Positions 1 to 10,300 of a DNA stretch of 22,627 nucleotides are shown piece by piece; positions within the stretch are counted from its first letter, which is position 1, and each line of letters starts with the position of its first letter. A program made the translations under genes and the position numbers. The stretch comes from Mesaphorura yosii (lineage: Eukaryota; Arthropoda; Collembola; Poduromorpha; Tullbergiidae). The notes under the pieces are model-generated. The model worked only from the letters and a program-made list of their open reading frames with translations. It was not told where the DNA came from and searched no databases. The stretch spans positions 1 to 22,627 of the forward strand of contig WIXG01000767.1 in assembly GCA_009869945.1 (NCBI GenBank), given 5' to 3'.

Positions 1-813
1 CAGGAGGACATTACAACTTTGAATAGCAGGCTCCTTGACCCCAAAAATCCAAACATTGACACTGGTGAGTTTGAAAACTGTACCTGGGTTTTCAACACAA
101 AGAAGAAGGTGAAGCTTTACAATCAAAGGAAGAGCATGGAACTGAGGCAAAGGTTAGCTGCAATTGGCCATCGAATGTATGTGATCAATTCACGAGACTA
201 CATTGCCGGTACGAGGAACAAATGTCCGAAAAGCCTCCTCGATCCTGATGACAGTAAAACTGGTGGACTGGTTTCCTCGTTAACGGTGGGGGTCGGCAGC
301 AGAGTCATGCTCCGCCACAACATCGACGTTGGGTTAGGGTTAGTAAACGGCGCTTGCGGGGAAGTTTTAAAGTTGGAATGGTCTCTCTTCAAGAGAGTCC
401 AGCAAACGGAGGGCGACATGCCAACAAAAGTCTACGTGAAATTCGATCATGAGATTCCTGGGTACGAGAATAGTACTTATCCCATCAGGCCAATGTCCAT
501 CAACTTCTATGGGAAAAGAAATGTGTACATCTCCAGGCAGCAGTTGCCCTTGATTTTATCTTGGGCCATTAACACCCACAAAATGCAGGGGGTCACGCGT
601 GACATGATTGTTATTGACCTGGCATATAAACTGTTCGCAAAGGGCATCGCTTACGTTGCTTTGAGTCGGTGCACCAGCCTCCGGAAATTAGGAATCTCGG
701 GCATTGACGTCAGCCAATTGCTTACCAGCCCAGACTTTACCCCATTCGACCCGCGAGCGTTTGCAGAAATGCAGCGTTTACGCGCGCAAACAGAAGCCCA
801 AAATGACCTCTGA
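1..813 (+). CDS. Pif1/Helitron-type DNA helicase, C-terminal part (5' truncated by window)
   Basis: The frame is open from base 1 and ends with TGA at 811-813, so about 270 C-terminal residues are present and the N-terminus with the Walker motifs lies outside. Near the start is the Pif1-family motif LNSRLL. The middle has VGVGSRVMLRHNIDVG followed by LVNGACGEV, and the end has the motif V/VI block WAINTHKMQGVT and YVALSRCTSL. These are the classic SF1B Pif1/Helitron helicase signatures, acting as a 5'-3' ATP-dependent DNA helicase. The setting, next to several transposons and with no visible intron, suggests the Rep/helicase protein of a Helitron rather than host PIF1. The rest of the protein would decide this. 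No frameshift or internal stop is visible. A poly(A) signal lies about 150 nt downstream. Confidence 0.85.
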   Translation, partial: QEDITTLNSRLLDPKNPNIDTGEFENCTWVFNTKKKVKLYNQRKSMELRQRLAAIGHRMYVINSRDYIAGTRNKCPKSLLDPDDSKTGGLVSSLTVGVGSRVMLRHNIDVGLGLVNGACGEVLKLEWSLFKRVQQTEGDMPTKVYVKFDHEIPGYENSTYPIRPMSINFYGKRNVYISRQQLPLILSWAINTHKMQGVTRDMIVIDLAYKLFAKGIAYVALSRCTSLRKLGISGIDVSQLLTSPDFTPFDPRAFAEMQRLRAQTEAQNDL

Positions 814-861
814 AAAGTAGGAGATAAAACACAGTTCCGTAGCGAAAAGGTCTTCCTTTGG

Positions 862-877
862 TGAGAGGGCGCTCTCA
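862..877. repeat. Short hairpin 3' of the helicase
   Basis: TGAGAG and CTCTCA form a 6-bp perfect stem around a GGCG loop, 49 nt after the helicase stop codon. Helitrons end in a GC-rich hairpin shortly before a CTRR terminus. The hairpin is there but no CTRR follows within about 15 nt, so a Helitron end is not claimed. Confidence 0.35.
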
Positions 878-888
878 AAAGGATGAAA

Positions 889-949
889 TAATTTTTTGGA
901 ATAAACTGTGCTTAATTCGTGTACAGCAAAGCTCTCACCAAAATTGGCC
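889..949 (+). repeat. Left arm of the 61-bp inverted repeat
   Basis: Perfect inverted match to 1861-1921. Similarity ends abruptly inside: CTCCCCC on the left against CCTTCTT in the reverse complement of the right side. This gives a sharp boundary. Confidence 0.9.
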
Positions 950-960
950 TCCCCCTTTTT

Positions 961-966
961 AATAAA
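961..966 (+). terminator. Poly(A) signal AATAAA downstream of the helicase
   Basis: Canonical AATAAA 148 nt after the helicase stop. It lies just inside the inverted-repeat element, so a helicase transcript ending here would use a signal provided by that insertion. Confidence 0.35.
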
Positions 967-1811
967 AATCAACCGCTGAAGCTAATACCATCCGCCTTCC
1001 AGAGATTATTTTGCTTACAAGTGCATTTCCCCTCCTCCCCCGGCTAACCAACCTTGCTTTGATAATCTTAAGTTTAGTCAGGACCTAGTAAATTTGCAAT
1101 TTACAATCATATTTATTTACCATCACTTTGATCATTGAAATAAAGAATTCTAAATTATGAATCGGTTTGTCTCAAATATTACCAGCAACTGTGGAGGAAC
1201 TCCTTGAAATCCCCCCTTCCCCGAATTCTACCAAAAACAAGGGAAATATGCCTGTACCTTCCTTTTGGAAATTGTAAGCTTTAATGCTGCTAAACAATTC
1301 AGGTAAATTGGTTCATAACAACCGATTATTGTTATCTCTCTCTGGGTTAGGCTCCAAACATTTTTTGCTGCATACCGGGTAAACACAAATAATTGAGGAG
1401 TAGCACACGCATAACTCCATGAGAGATGAGTACACCCGGTACACTTGAGAAAAAATTGCTCTCCCTCCTCCTCTCTCTCTCATATCTCTTGTAGTCGCTT
1501 TTGTACTGCTGAGGATGCAATGACTGTGTGCTCCTACCACACCAACAGAATGCCCTTGGTATTGACCTTGATCTTGCATTTCCTTCCTAAGAATTTTTAG
1601 CGCTGACGAAGCTAAAACACAACTACAAAGAGAGTCAGTCTCTCCAATCTTTTCTTGTACTCCGACTATTCACTTCAACCTCTAAATGCTAATTTCAAGT
1701 CACCCATTGACCAGACTTGCCTTGGCCACTTGAGCGAGAGTTAAGAATAGGTCCTTGCTCGACTTTGGTCCGGCGGAGCCGGGCCGATGTCCATCCACGA
1801 CTGCATTCGGT

Positions 1812-1830
1812 CATCATGATTATCATGATG
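1812..1830. repeat. Perfect 9-bp palindrome with 1-nt spacer
   Basis: CATCATGAT, one T, then ATCATGATG. It lies within the inverted-repeat element about 30 bp before its right arm. It may be a fold-back or binding site; there is no further evidence of function. Confidence 0.5.
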
Positions 1831-1860
1831 GGTCCAGGCGGGGGATTTTTCTTAAGAAGG

Positions 1861-1921
1861 GGCCAATTTTGGTGAGAGCTTTGCTGTACACGAATTAAGC
1901 ACAGTTTATTCCAAAAAATTA
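1861..1921 (-). repeat. Right arm of the 61-bp inverted repeat
   Basis: Exact reverse complement of 889-949, and runs directly into the coding-like fragment that follows. Confidence 0.9.
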
Positions 1922-2294
1922 CAACTCTGCTCTGCTGACGGGAGTAACGACGGACGTCGGGTTGGCAGCACTAGAGTCAGCGTTGGAAAACCTCAGAGGG
2001 AAGCCACCAAATGTAAAGACGCTACGGAAAATTCGTATGAAATACAGGAGCCAGAGGGGAATTGCGGACATGGAACAACTTCAGGAGCTTCAGATTACCG
2101 GCGGTGGCAGGACACTGACAGACATCGGAGTATATTTCGGGCTCGCTTTGGCGGGAGAACGGCTGCGGCGCGTGACGTGTGGCCAATGCGGTCTCGAACC
2201 AGAGGTGTCGGATCGAAGCTTGGCCTTCTTGGAGGAAGTGAAAGGTGGGGGGCTCAATGGTCTCCTTGCACAGTTCAAGTATCAAAGACACTGA
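1899..2294 (+). pseudogene. Orphan coding-like fragment, unknown protein, 5' part missing
   Basis: The frame is open from 1899 (after a TAA at 1896-1898) to a TGA at 2292-2294, about 131 codons. The composition is clearly GC-richer than the AT-rich DNA after it. The translation is protein-like from about 1926 (LLTGVTTDVGLAALES) and contains LRRVTCGQCGLEPEVSDRS, which vaguely recalls a cysteine-containing leucine-rich repeat. The first ATG is internal (about 2037), and the upstream end coincides with the right arm of the inverted repeat. The simplest reading is the last exon or 3' remnant of a gene whose front was displaced by the insertion. The family is not recognised. An AATAAA at about 2647-2652 could be its poly(A) signal. 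Confidence 0.35.
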
Positions 2295-2809
2295 AGAAAT
2301 TGTGTAATCAAGTCATGTATAGCCGAAAATGTGAAGATTTGTGCTGCCAATAGTTTTATATTCTAGCTGTAATTGTAGTTGCATTTATTCATTCAAACAC
2401 CCCAAGAATAGGCAACGTTAATTTGAATACACAACTTTGATAAGCTCAAAATTAATATTTAAAAAGTCATAATGATTATTAGATGATGATTTTGATAAAA
2501 TTCTTACTAATTTTTTAATTAATTACGATCCAATTTGATCTCTCAATATTAATTAATATTTGTTTAGCGGTAATTGGGATACTTCCCAGAACTGAATCTT
2601 TAGCTGGTCATGGCTTGCCGATCCATCAATGGATCCTGAACTGCTGAAATAAAACCTACCATTGTTTATGCAATATAAGATGACCTGTTTGTCATTGTAC
2701 TATTATTATTAATACGAAGGACGGCACGGACCAAAAATTACAAAAATTCTAAACGTGGTCAAAATTTTGTTCGCTAATTCAGATGACCTAACGTCATGAA
2801 ATCCATTGT
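2295..2809. other. AT-rich intergenic spacer
   Basis: No open frame of note. TTAATTAA-like and ATTAATTAAT runs are common. It contains the presumed 3' flanks of the orphan fragment (+) and the RHS gene (-). Confidence 0.6.
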
Positions 2810-4323
2810 TTATATAAAGCAGCTCCAGCGCCTTGTCAAAGCAGTCCCCTTGCACCGTAAGTATTCGGGTGATCGGTCCAACTGCACTTCGTTCTCGCTC
2901 GCAGCGTACTCTTCGAGGTGTCGTGAGTCCAGTGTTGGAACCTCCACCTTGTCTTCCATGTACCTAGAAATATCTGCCGGTACCTGCCCTGTCGCTTCCA
3001 TAGCGCTTGAGCCGCCTCTCATAAACTTTTCAATTTCAGAGGTTGAACTAAATGGAGTCTGAGCCTTTGCAGCTTGGTGCGTGCGAAGCGCACTCAGGAA
3101 AGTTGCGATATCACTCTTGAATACATTACGAACCAAGAATGAGTTGACTGCTCTCTGGGTCAAGAATTTATGCGTCTCCATGACGAAACCTGTCGTGAAT
3201 TTTGCCCAGCTCTTGATGCGGGTCCAGGGGTGGAAATTTGGTTGCATGGGTGACCCAGCAGCCTTTGGCACGCGAAGAGAGTTGATACTGCGGAGCAACA
3301 CTCTAATGTCCTTCCCCATGAAGGCCCCGTTCAGGAGACCCTCGTACGTTGAAAAACTTGCAAAGTTCCACCTTGTGATGTCGAAGTCATCGTTGGCTAC
3401 GGAACCCTTGAAGTAAGCCATCAAATTCGCCAAGACTACCTTGTAGAAGGATGAGCTCGGATTCGACAGGACTGAGGAAATTGTACTTCTGATCGACATT
3501 GGCACCTTCCCCGCTAAGGTCGCGGCGGCGAATTTGGCTACCCTGTGACCGTCTGTAAGCTTGGCTACATTCTTGGCAACTCCGCGACCAACTTGAGTAA
3601 ACCCAGTTGCCAAACCTAACCCTGTGCTGAAGCCGGTGTGCAGCCCAACAAACGTTGCTGGATTTGTCCAGTCCCACTGCCAGAAACCTAGCTTTCCGCC
3701 GTTAGCCAATATAGCACCACCATAGGCTGTGGCGCCACCGATTGTGTAACTGGCTCCCAGAAACACCTTTTGGGACGCAGTTCCGACACCGAACTTAGCT
3801 GCAGCGAACTTGTGCAAACCGTCTATGCTTCCAGGTAATCCAGAACCTGCTGAAAATCCTTGAAAAAGGGCATTATAAGTCCCAGGTCTGTCCCACCCCC
3901 ACTGGCCTGGGTTCCAATTTTTGTTGGCCAAAGCTCCGAATCCGTACGCACCCACAGTGCCACCAGCAACCGTGAAGGTAGGACCAATTGCTGCAACTGA
4001 ACCTACAAACCCGTACGGCAACAAAGCCCCTCCAATGCCACCACCAATCAATCCAAGCCATGTGCCTGGAAATTTAGAAAGTAGGACTGAAATTGTAAAG
4101 TTCCCGGAAATTTGCAACAAAGACTGGCTTTCCCCCAAATGGCACTCTGCACAGTGTTCGCAAACAAATTTAATTAAGCTCACGACCGTCTGTCTTACCT
4201 GCTTTGCTGAAATCCCATTGAGCTGGGTTCCAATTATTATTTGCTGCTGCAGCACCAAAGTATGCTCCAATTATGCCACACACGATCATGAGAATTGTTA
4301 TGGCCTCCTCTCCATCCGGATCC
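2810..4323 (-). other. C-terminal cargo-like region of the RHS protein, with four W-rich motif copies
   Basis: Everything after DPDG (residues 2927-3381). It begins with a hydrophobic stretch (ITILMIVCGIIGAYFG) and is Gly/Ala-rich. A motif recurs at about residues 2952 (NWNPAQWDF), 3013 (NWNPGQWGW), 3092 (FWQWDW) and 3196 (RWNFASF). Each is followed by an aromatic/Gly stretch (TYNALFQGF, TFVGLHTGF, TYEGLLNGAF). The last 160 residues lack the motif and end in a basic, cysteine-containing tail. One copy of a GAY...NWNP..W.W block after the core is common in bacterial RHS proteins; four is unusual. No known toxin fold is recognisable. Confidence 0.65.
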
Positions 4324-7300
4324 ACGAATGAGGCGGGTGAGTTACCGGCATACACGTATGGACTCAAGTACTGTGAACGTGGATCAACAAGGTAAAATCT
4401 TCCCAACTCTGGATCATAGATTCGAGCATGGAAGTTGTAGAGCCCAGTTTCTTCGTCGTACTCCTGCCCCGTGAATCTATAACTGATTTGGGCTGCTGGA
4501 GACTGACATCCGTAACATCGCTGCAACTCTCCGTATGGTGAGTAGTCGTATGCCGCCACCGGTCTACCATCCTTCACAATGAGCCGAACCGAACCAATGT
4601 GATCTGTCAGGACAGAATGGTACTCTCCGTTCCGAAGGAAACCGAGAAGCCCGCGTGGTCCGTACACGTAGCTCGTCTGCAGCACCTCTGCAATCTCTAT
4701 CCTGTCTCCGGTGTCACGGAAAGTTGTCTTCTCATCGTACAGCGTCTGCCCGTTCTCATCGCGAAGATATTTCGTTTGAGTCATGAGTTGGCCATCCTTG
4801 TCAAACACTTCCTTCAGAATTCGTTCCCCCTGTCCATCGTAGCTGAACCGTAGCGCACGTCCGTCGCCCATTTCAATGCTCATAACACGGCGAGAGAGTG
4901 GGTCGTACCGAATACTGCTGATGTTTTTGTGTTCGGCTTTTACCACGCTACCAAACTGGTCGTGTTCCATAAAAAACGAAGTTTGTCCCATGCTTGGGGA
5001 TGAAGTCTGCACACGGCTTACTTGATTCCGAGTCAGCGACAAATTGTAGCGTATAGAACCCGAGTAGAAATGCTCGTGGTTTCCATTCCCATCAATTTTA
5101 AAACTCATGTAATCAAATGCAGCCTGCCCTGCGCTTTGCGCTTCCGCCTTCAGAAGCGTCTCAACTATTCGACCCGTACCCAAATTGTGACTGACGTATG
5201 GCTTCAGGATCTCACGAAACTTACTCTCCAGGCAAGCAAGAGTAAACCATTTGTTGGCTTCCAACATCTTGAATATTGTGGCAGCGTCCTCCCGCCTTCC
5301 GCGAACCTGCACTTCTGGCACTGGGAAGTCAACCCCGCCTGACCACTCCAGGAATTTTGCCTCGAAATTTGAAGAGGTGATTGTGTTGTTATTCAAGAGT
5401 GAATCCTGCAGAATCAGGTTTTGTATATTGTCCGCGTACAAAACGAATGCGCTGTTCAGACTTCGCAGATCACGCCGTAACTCTACCAGACGGAAGAATG
5501 GATCCCCGAGCGATGTCATAATAGAATTTGTGCCAAAACCTTGAGTAAGTATGTACCCGTTTTCCTTAAGGAGGTCCCATATCACGACCGAGCCAGCGGA
5601 AGCACTTCCGGCGTCGGGTAGCACGGCTGCAAACGAATGTGATTGCAATGGTCCGAGCTGGGGTTCAGAATTCCCGGAAAAATACTTTGCTTTACTCAAT
5701 TGCCCATGATTCCCGTAAGCAAATGCATAGCCATACTTGGATGCTGCAAATTTCTGAGCCATAAGTTTTTTCAAATAGTCACCCACTCGCCCTCCGCACT
5801 GCAGAGGCATGGAAAGCCAGTTAACGGAGATGCTGTAATCAGATTCGTGGACAGGGCGTCCAAGTGTATCCAACTGCCCTGTCCGCTTCAGAGCTGCCAA
5901 GCATGCAGTCCAAGTGATTGAGTCATTGTGCACCCGAACCATCTCTTCACTGACGTCATCGGCAACACGAAACTGCCTCGCGTCAGCTGAGCGCAGCCAG
6001 AGTGCTTCCGTCGCTGCGTTCATCACTACTCCTTCGCCAAACCCGTCCTGCCCATACCCGCCGGACGTGTAGCTCAATGAGAGTCGTAGAAATTTATCCT
6101 GGATATCTTCAAGCCATCCGGGTGAATTGTAAGCGAAAGTTCGAGTGAAGTCTGACTTACTTTCCCCCTTCTGGCCAAAGTGTGATTCTGTTTCAACTTG
6201 CCCACCTGCGGTATATGTGAATGACGCGAATTGTAAGGGGTCACTTGGAGTCCCGAGTCCCACCAACTGCCCGAGTTTGTTGTACATGTGCAACACATTG
6301 AGTTGAGGGTACTTAAGTTCTGTCAGCCTCCCTCGCCCGTCGTAATTCTTTTTCAACTCGAATACATGAGAAGCGGATGTCGTCCGTTTACTTGTAAGCC
6401 TCCCTTCTTTGTTGAACTGAAGGTCATCTATGACTGGCGCAGCGCCTCCGCTTTGTGTATGAAGCCGCCTCCGTGATCCCTGCCGGTTTGGGAGGGATTC
6501 GTCCGGTAGATGAGTCTGGTGGTCCTGAACCATGGATTCCGGTATTTCGGCGTTAGTTCCCAGATACTGCTCCAGAAGGTGTTTGCCTGCTGGTTCCTTC
6601 AAGTATCCTGTCCGAGCGACTTGACCATCCGGATGGTAGTAAAAGAATTGAACAAGAGATGGCTGAGTAGCATTAGAACCGTTTGTGCTCCTGACCATTG
6701 TCAACGCAAATCGAATGTGTCCTGCGTGTGTGTACATGTACTCTGTTGGGTCTGCATCTGGGGTGGACTTGCGGACCAAGCGCCCCTCTTCGTACCTGTA
6801 CTCTGTACCCAGATCCAGCCTCAATTCCAGTAGCTCGGGTGTTATTACTCGTAATTGTTCGCTATACTGGTTTCTTTTCCGAGCAGTACCGACGCGGTCA
6901 TGGAAAACTGGGGGTAGAATTCTCGTCAGCTGCCCCTGTTCGTTGTATTCGAATGTGGTCAGCGCATGCTCGTACCCCAAGCCAGTGATGAGCTCGGCCA
7001 CACGCAGTTTGGACTTGTCGAAAACCTCCACCTGTTGCTTGCCGTTAGGGTGCGTCTTTTGCTCATGTCGAAATCCAGCTGAAGTGGGCCACAGATTGTG
7101 CACCCACGCACTTCCTGCCGCCGACTCAAAACGAAGGGCGTAGCGGCCATTTCTTGAGTGCACACGTCCGGGCATGCCTACAATGCGCTTGCGTCGAAGT
7201 GGATTGGGTTCGTAAGAAATGCTTGTGAAAGGGTAGCCACCGTCGGAAGGGTTCAGATCATGTACCAGTCCCCTCAGCCCCTCAAATCCAGTTTCAGGTT

Positions 7301-10300
7301 CATTTGCGCCACAGTGGCGATTAGACACAAATTCGTGATAGTATTCCATCAGGGCCTGATTTGGGCTTCGTCGAATGCGAGTAGGTTTGGTAGTCAGCGT
7401 GGGCCAGCCCATGGAGTTATGCATTGTCTCGTGAACCAAGACACTATCGGCTGACTCCAGCTTGATCTCTTGAATTGGCTTCCCGGAAGCATCGTTGTAA
7501 GTGAGCTCAAGTCGCGGTCGGTCAAATAGGAACATGTCTTCAATGGCCACACTACCCCTGGCCACAAGTGTTAAATGCGGGTGGTATTCCTTAACCTCTT
7601 TCATTTTCTCATCTTTAACCACAGCCCCATCAATGAATACAATGTAGCGTGACCCGCCTTCAACGACAACTATAATCTCCCCGCCTGCAATTTGGGGCTG
7701 GTACACAAGGTTTCGAAATTCCAGCTTTAAAATTGCTGCTGATACGGGCGAGTTCGTTCTCCCTTCGTCCAGCGTGTAGTGGAATCGAACTGCATATGAG
7801 TCAGAGCTCATCCAATCGGTCTGCAGCATAATCTTGCCCCACGAGTCCCCTGCATGTCGTAGTTGTCCGGGAGCACGACTCCAACCTTTGCCGGTGTCCG
7901 TGGTGCTCCAACGAGTTCGCATCGAATATGCGTCGAATGTTTCCATGGTTCCAGCTTCAGGAATAATTATCAGGCTGCTTCTCCGGCTCCCGACCGTCGC
8001 CCTCCAGGCGCTGACTGATGCAAACTGGTCAAACTTCTTATTAGAGTTGAGCCAGCTGGATACCTTCACGCCGGTGAGGCGATTGTAATGTGTTCTCGAC
8101 ACGCGGCCACCAGTGTGAATTTCAGCGGTGGGGAGACCACGGCCATTGTTGGAATCCGGTTCGTAGACTCGGGCAATGAATGAAAAGCCTTGGGGGTGAA
8201 AGCTAACGTGGTCAAGGTGTAGGAACTTGGCGGATCCTGATTGGACCTGGATTGTGATGGAAAGATTGGTCTGTGCGGGTGGAAATTTCACAAACGTTTC
8301 GGAATGGTTCCCAGGGTAATCCTTAGTTCCCTCTTTGGTCTTGTGGTCATAATAGTAGGCTTCATACATTTTCTGAGCAACGCCCAAGTCCACCAATATT
8401 TCCATGTATGACCAGTCTCCGTCAGTTCTCTTTACCTCACCAAGAATGCCAAATAATTCCGTTGGGGACGATGAACGCGAGTCCTCTCCGGACGACTGAA
8501 ACGTAATCAATGCTTTGAACTGAGCGGCAATGTCGATGACATCAGTGCGGAACCAAGCCCCAAAGATGTAAGTAGCACTCTGCTCCTTGGGCGTAAACTT
8601 TCTGGTCAATCGTGCACTGCCCTGCCCCAGATGAAGGTAGCTGCGTCCTGTGTAAGCCCACCCGCCCCGGATTATGGTTTTCTCGTCAAATATCCAAATC
8701 GCAGGATCGGACCCGGTACAAGGGCGAACAGCCTGCTCGTAGGCCTCAAACCCAATGTAGTCAATCATCTCATCTCCACTTGTGTACCAATCGCGATAAA
8801 AAATCATCCACCTTTTTGTCGCGTCATACACTTGAGTTTTGTGTTTCCCATCTCCTCTCTCCGACTCTTTAGGGGCCTCCAATTTGCTCGGGATTATGTC
8901 CTTCACTTCCTGCACGATTCCACCAGTAGTGTTGTAAGCTTTGGTAGTTTTGATTGTTGGAATCGAAGAGTTTTTTGTTGACCAGGTCCAGGTTACTTCT
9001 GACCAACCGAATTCTCCTGCTCCATGTGTCGTTGTTGTCGACCTGCGGACTTCCTTTCCTCCATTCAAAATGGATAACGTGTGACTGTAACCAACGATCC
9101 TTCCACAACTCGAAAGACCGTACGGCGGCTCACCTTCTTTCTTGGTTGTGTGCACGCTAAGCTGGTCTACAGCTTGCTGTGCCATGGGACCAGTTCCCAA
9201 CAGACTGAGCACTGGTCGTATATTGAATCTGTCCCCTGTCTTGGAACTACTGTTTGTGACGAGATTGAGGTGGTTGCTTGCAGGATGCAGGGTTTCACCA
9301 TCAAATATCTGCAGGACACCAATGGCAAGGCCCCCATCGACAAAAGGAAGTAGAGCAACAAGGGTCGGTGCGGCTTGGTACGCCAAATATAACGGATATG
9401 CGTTCACCAAAGAATTGGGTGGGTCAACATTGAATGAATGTATTGCTGACCCACCTTTCTGTATAACGAACCTCACCTTGTCCTTACTAAATTTGAGGGC
9501 CAGCCCTTGCCGCCCCAAAGGTGTCGAGCCTCCATTCTCCTCGCCTTTATCTGACGTAAGCTCCCAAGTGCTTCCTAAAGGCTTGTAAGTGGTGTCGTTC
9601 CCCACCTGGATGATGCCACCGCCAACCACCTCCACAATGTACTGATTCCAAGCAACGAACGTCATCTCTCTTGCAGCCTCTTCCCATTTTTCATTCGCCT
9701 CTTTAAGCCTTTCGGTACGCTGAACACCCCGCTGTTCGCCATCGCTAATTCTGTTTATTTCGTCACTCCCTGGACCTTCAAACCTAGTTATTCGAAGTCG
9801 GTACATTCCACTTCTATCCCGTTCATACCTGAAGAAAAATGTGTGATTGAATTGGCTGACTGGTTGCACAATATCAGCCAGGCGCTCACGTCCTACTCGT
9901 ATACTTTGTGTTGCCCCAACCCCACGTTCGTTGTTGAGGAGAACAAGCAGGAGATTGGCGCTCAGTCTACCATGCAGATCCAACTCAATACCGCTGACGA
10001 TGACGAGATTCTTGTGCAGCATTAACCCGCGCTCCACAACCGTACGGTGTATTCTTTTGCGTAAATGATCCGAAATACTAAATCTGTCCAAGGCTGATAT
10101 CGAGTCTGACACGACTTTACTGAGGTGGCCATCGCAGTCTCTGTTGGCCAACACGCGCATGGTGTAGTTCAGGGTGTTTGGTTCAAATGTGTACAATCTG
10201 AGAGAGGGACCAGTGTAAATTGCCAGCATGTCTGGGCCCACTGCCATGGAGACGGGCTTCTCTTGCTCTGTCATGATGACGCTTTTACCAACTCCGTCCG

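Larger units (their letters stand above)
889..1921. mobile_element. Probable non-autonomous (MITE-like) element with 61-bp perfect terminal inverted repeats
   Basis: Bases 889-949 are the exact reverse complement of 1861-1921. The outermost dinucleotide on both sides is TA, so the element proper may be 891-1919 with 59-bp inverted repeats flanked by a TA target duplication, as in Tc1/mariner-type insertions. TA is palindromic, so this cannot be separated from a longer TIR. The 911 bp between the arms has no credible coding region and includes a perfect palindrome at 1812-1830. The identity of the arms implies a recent origin or gene conversion. The family is not recognised. It could also be a fold-back rearrangement rather than a transposon. 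Confidence 0.6.

Noticed and set aside
333..347. TTAGGGTTAG, resembling vertebrate telomere repeat
   Set aside because: It lies in the helicase coding sequence and encodes the conserved GLGLVNGA motif, so it is a coincidence.
862..890. Hairpin 3' of the helicase as a Helitron terminus
   Set aside because: No CTRR end at the right distance and no AT insertion context; kept only as a hairpin.
1313..1579. 88-codon minus-strand frame in the inverted-repeat element
   Set aside because: Low complexity (CT/GA-rich), no motif and no start context of note; most likely chance.
4066..4086. Alternative acceptor (AG at 4088-4087) as the main exon 2 start
   Set aside because: In frame and possible, but the repeat-unit spacing fits the acceptor ending at 4066 better; mentioned only as an alternative.
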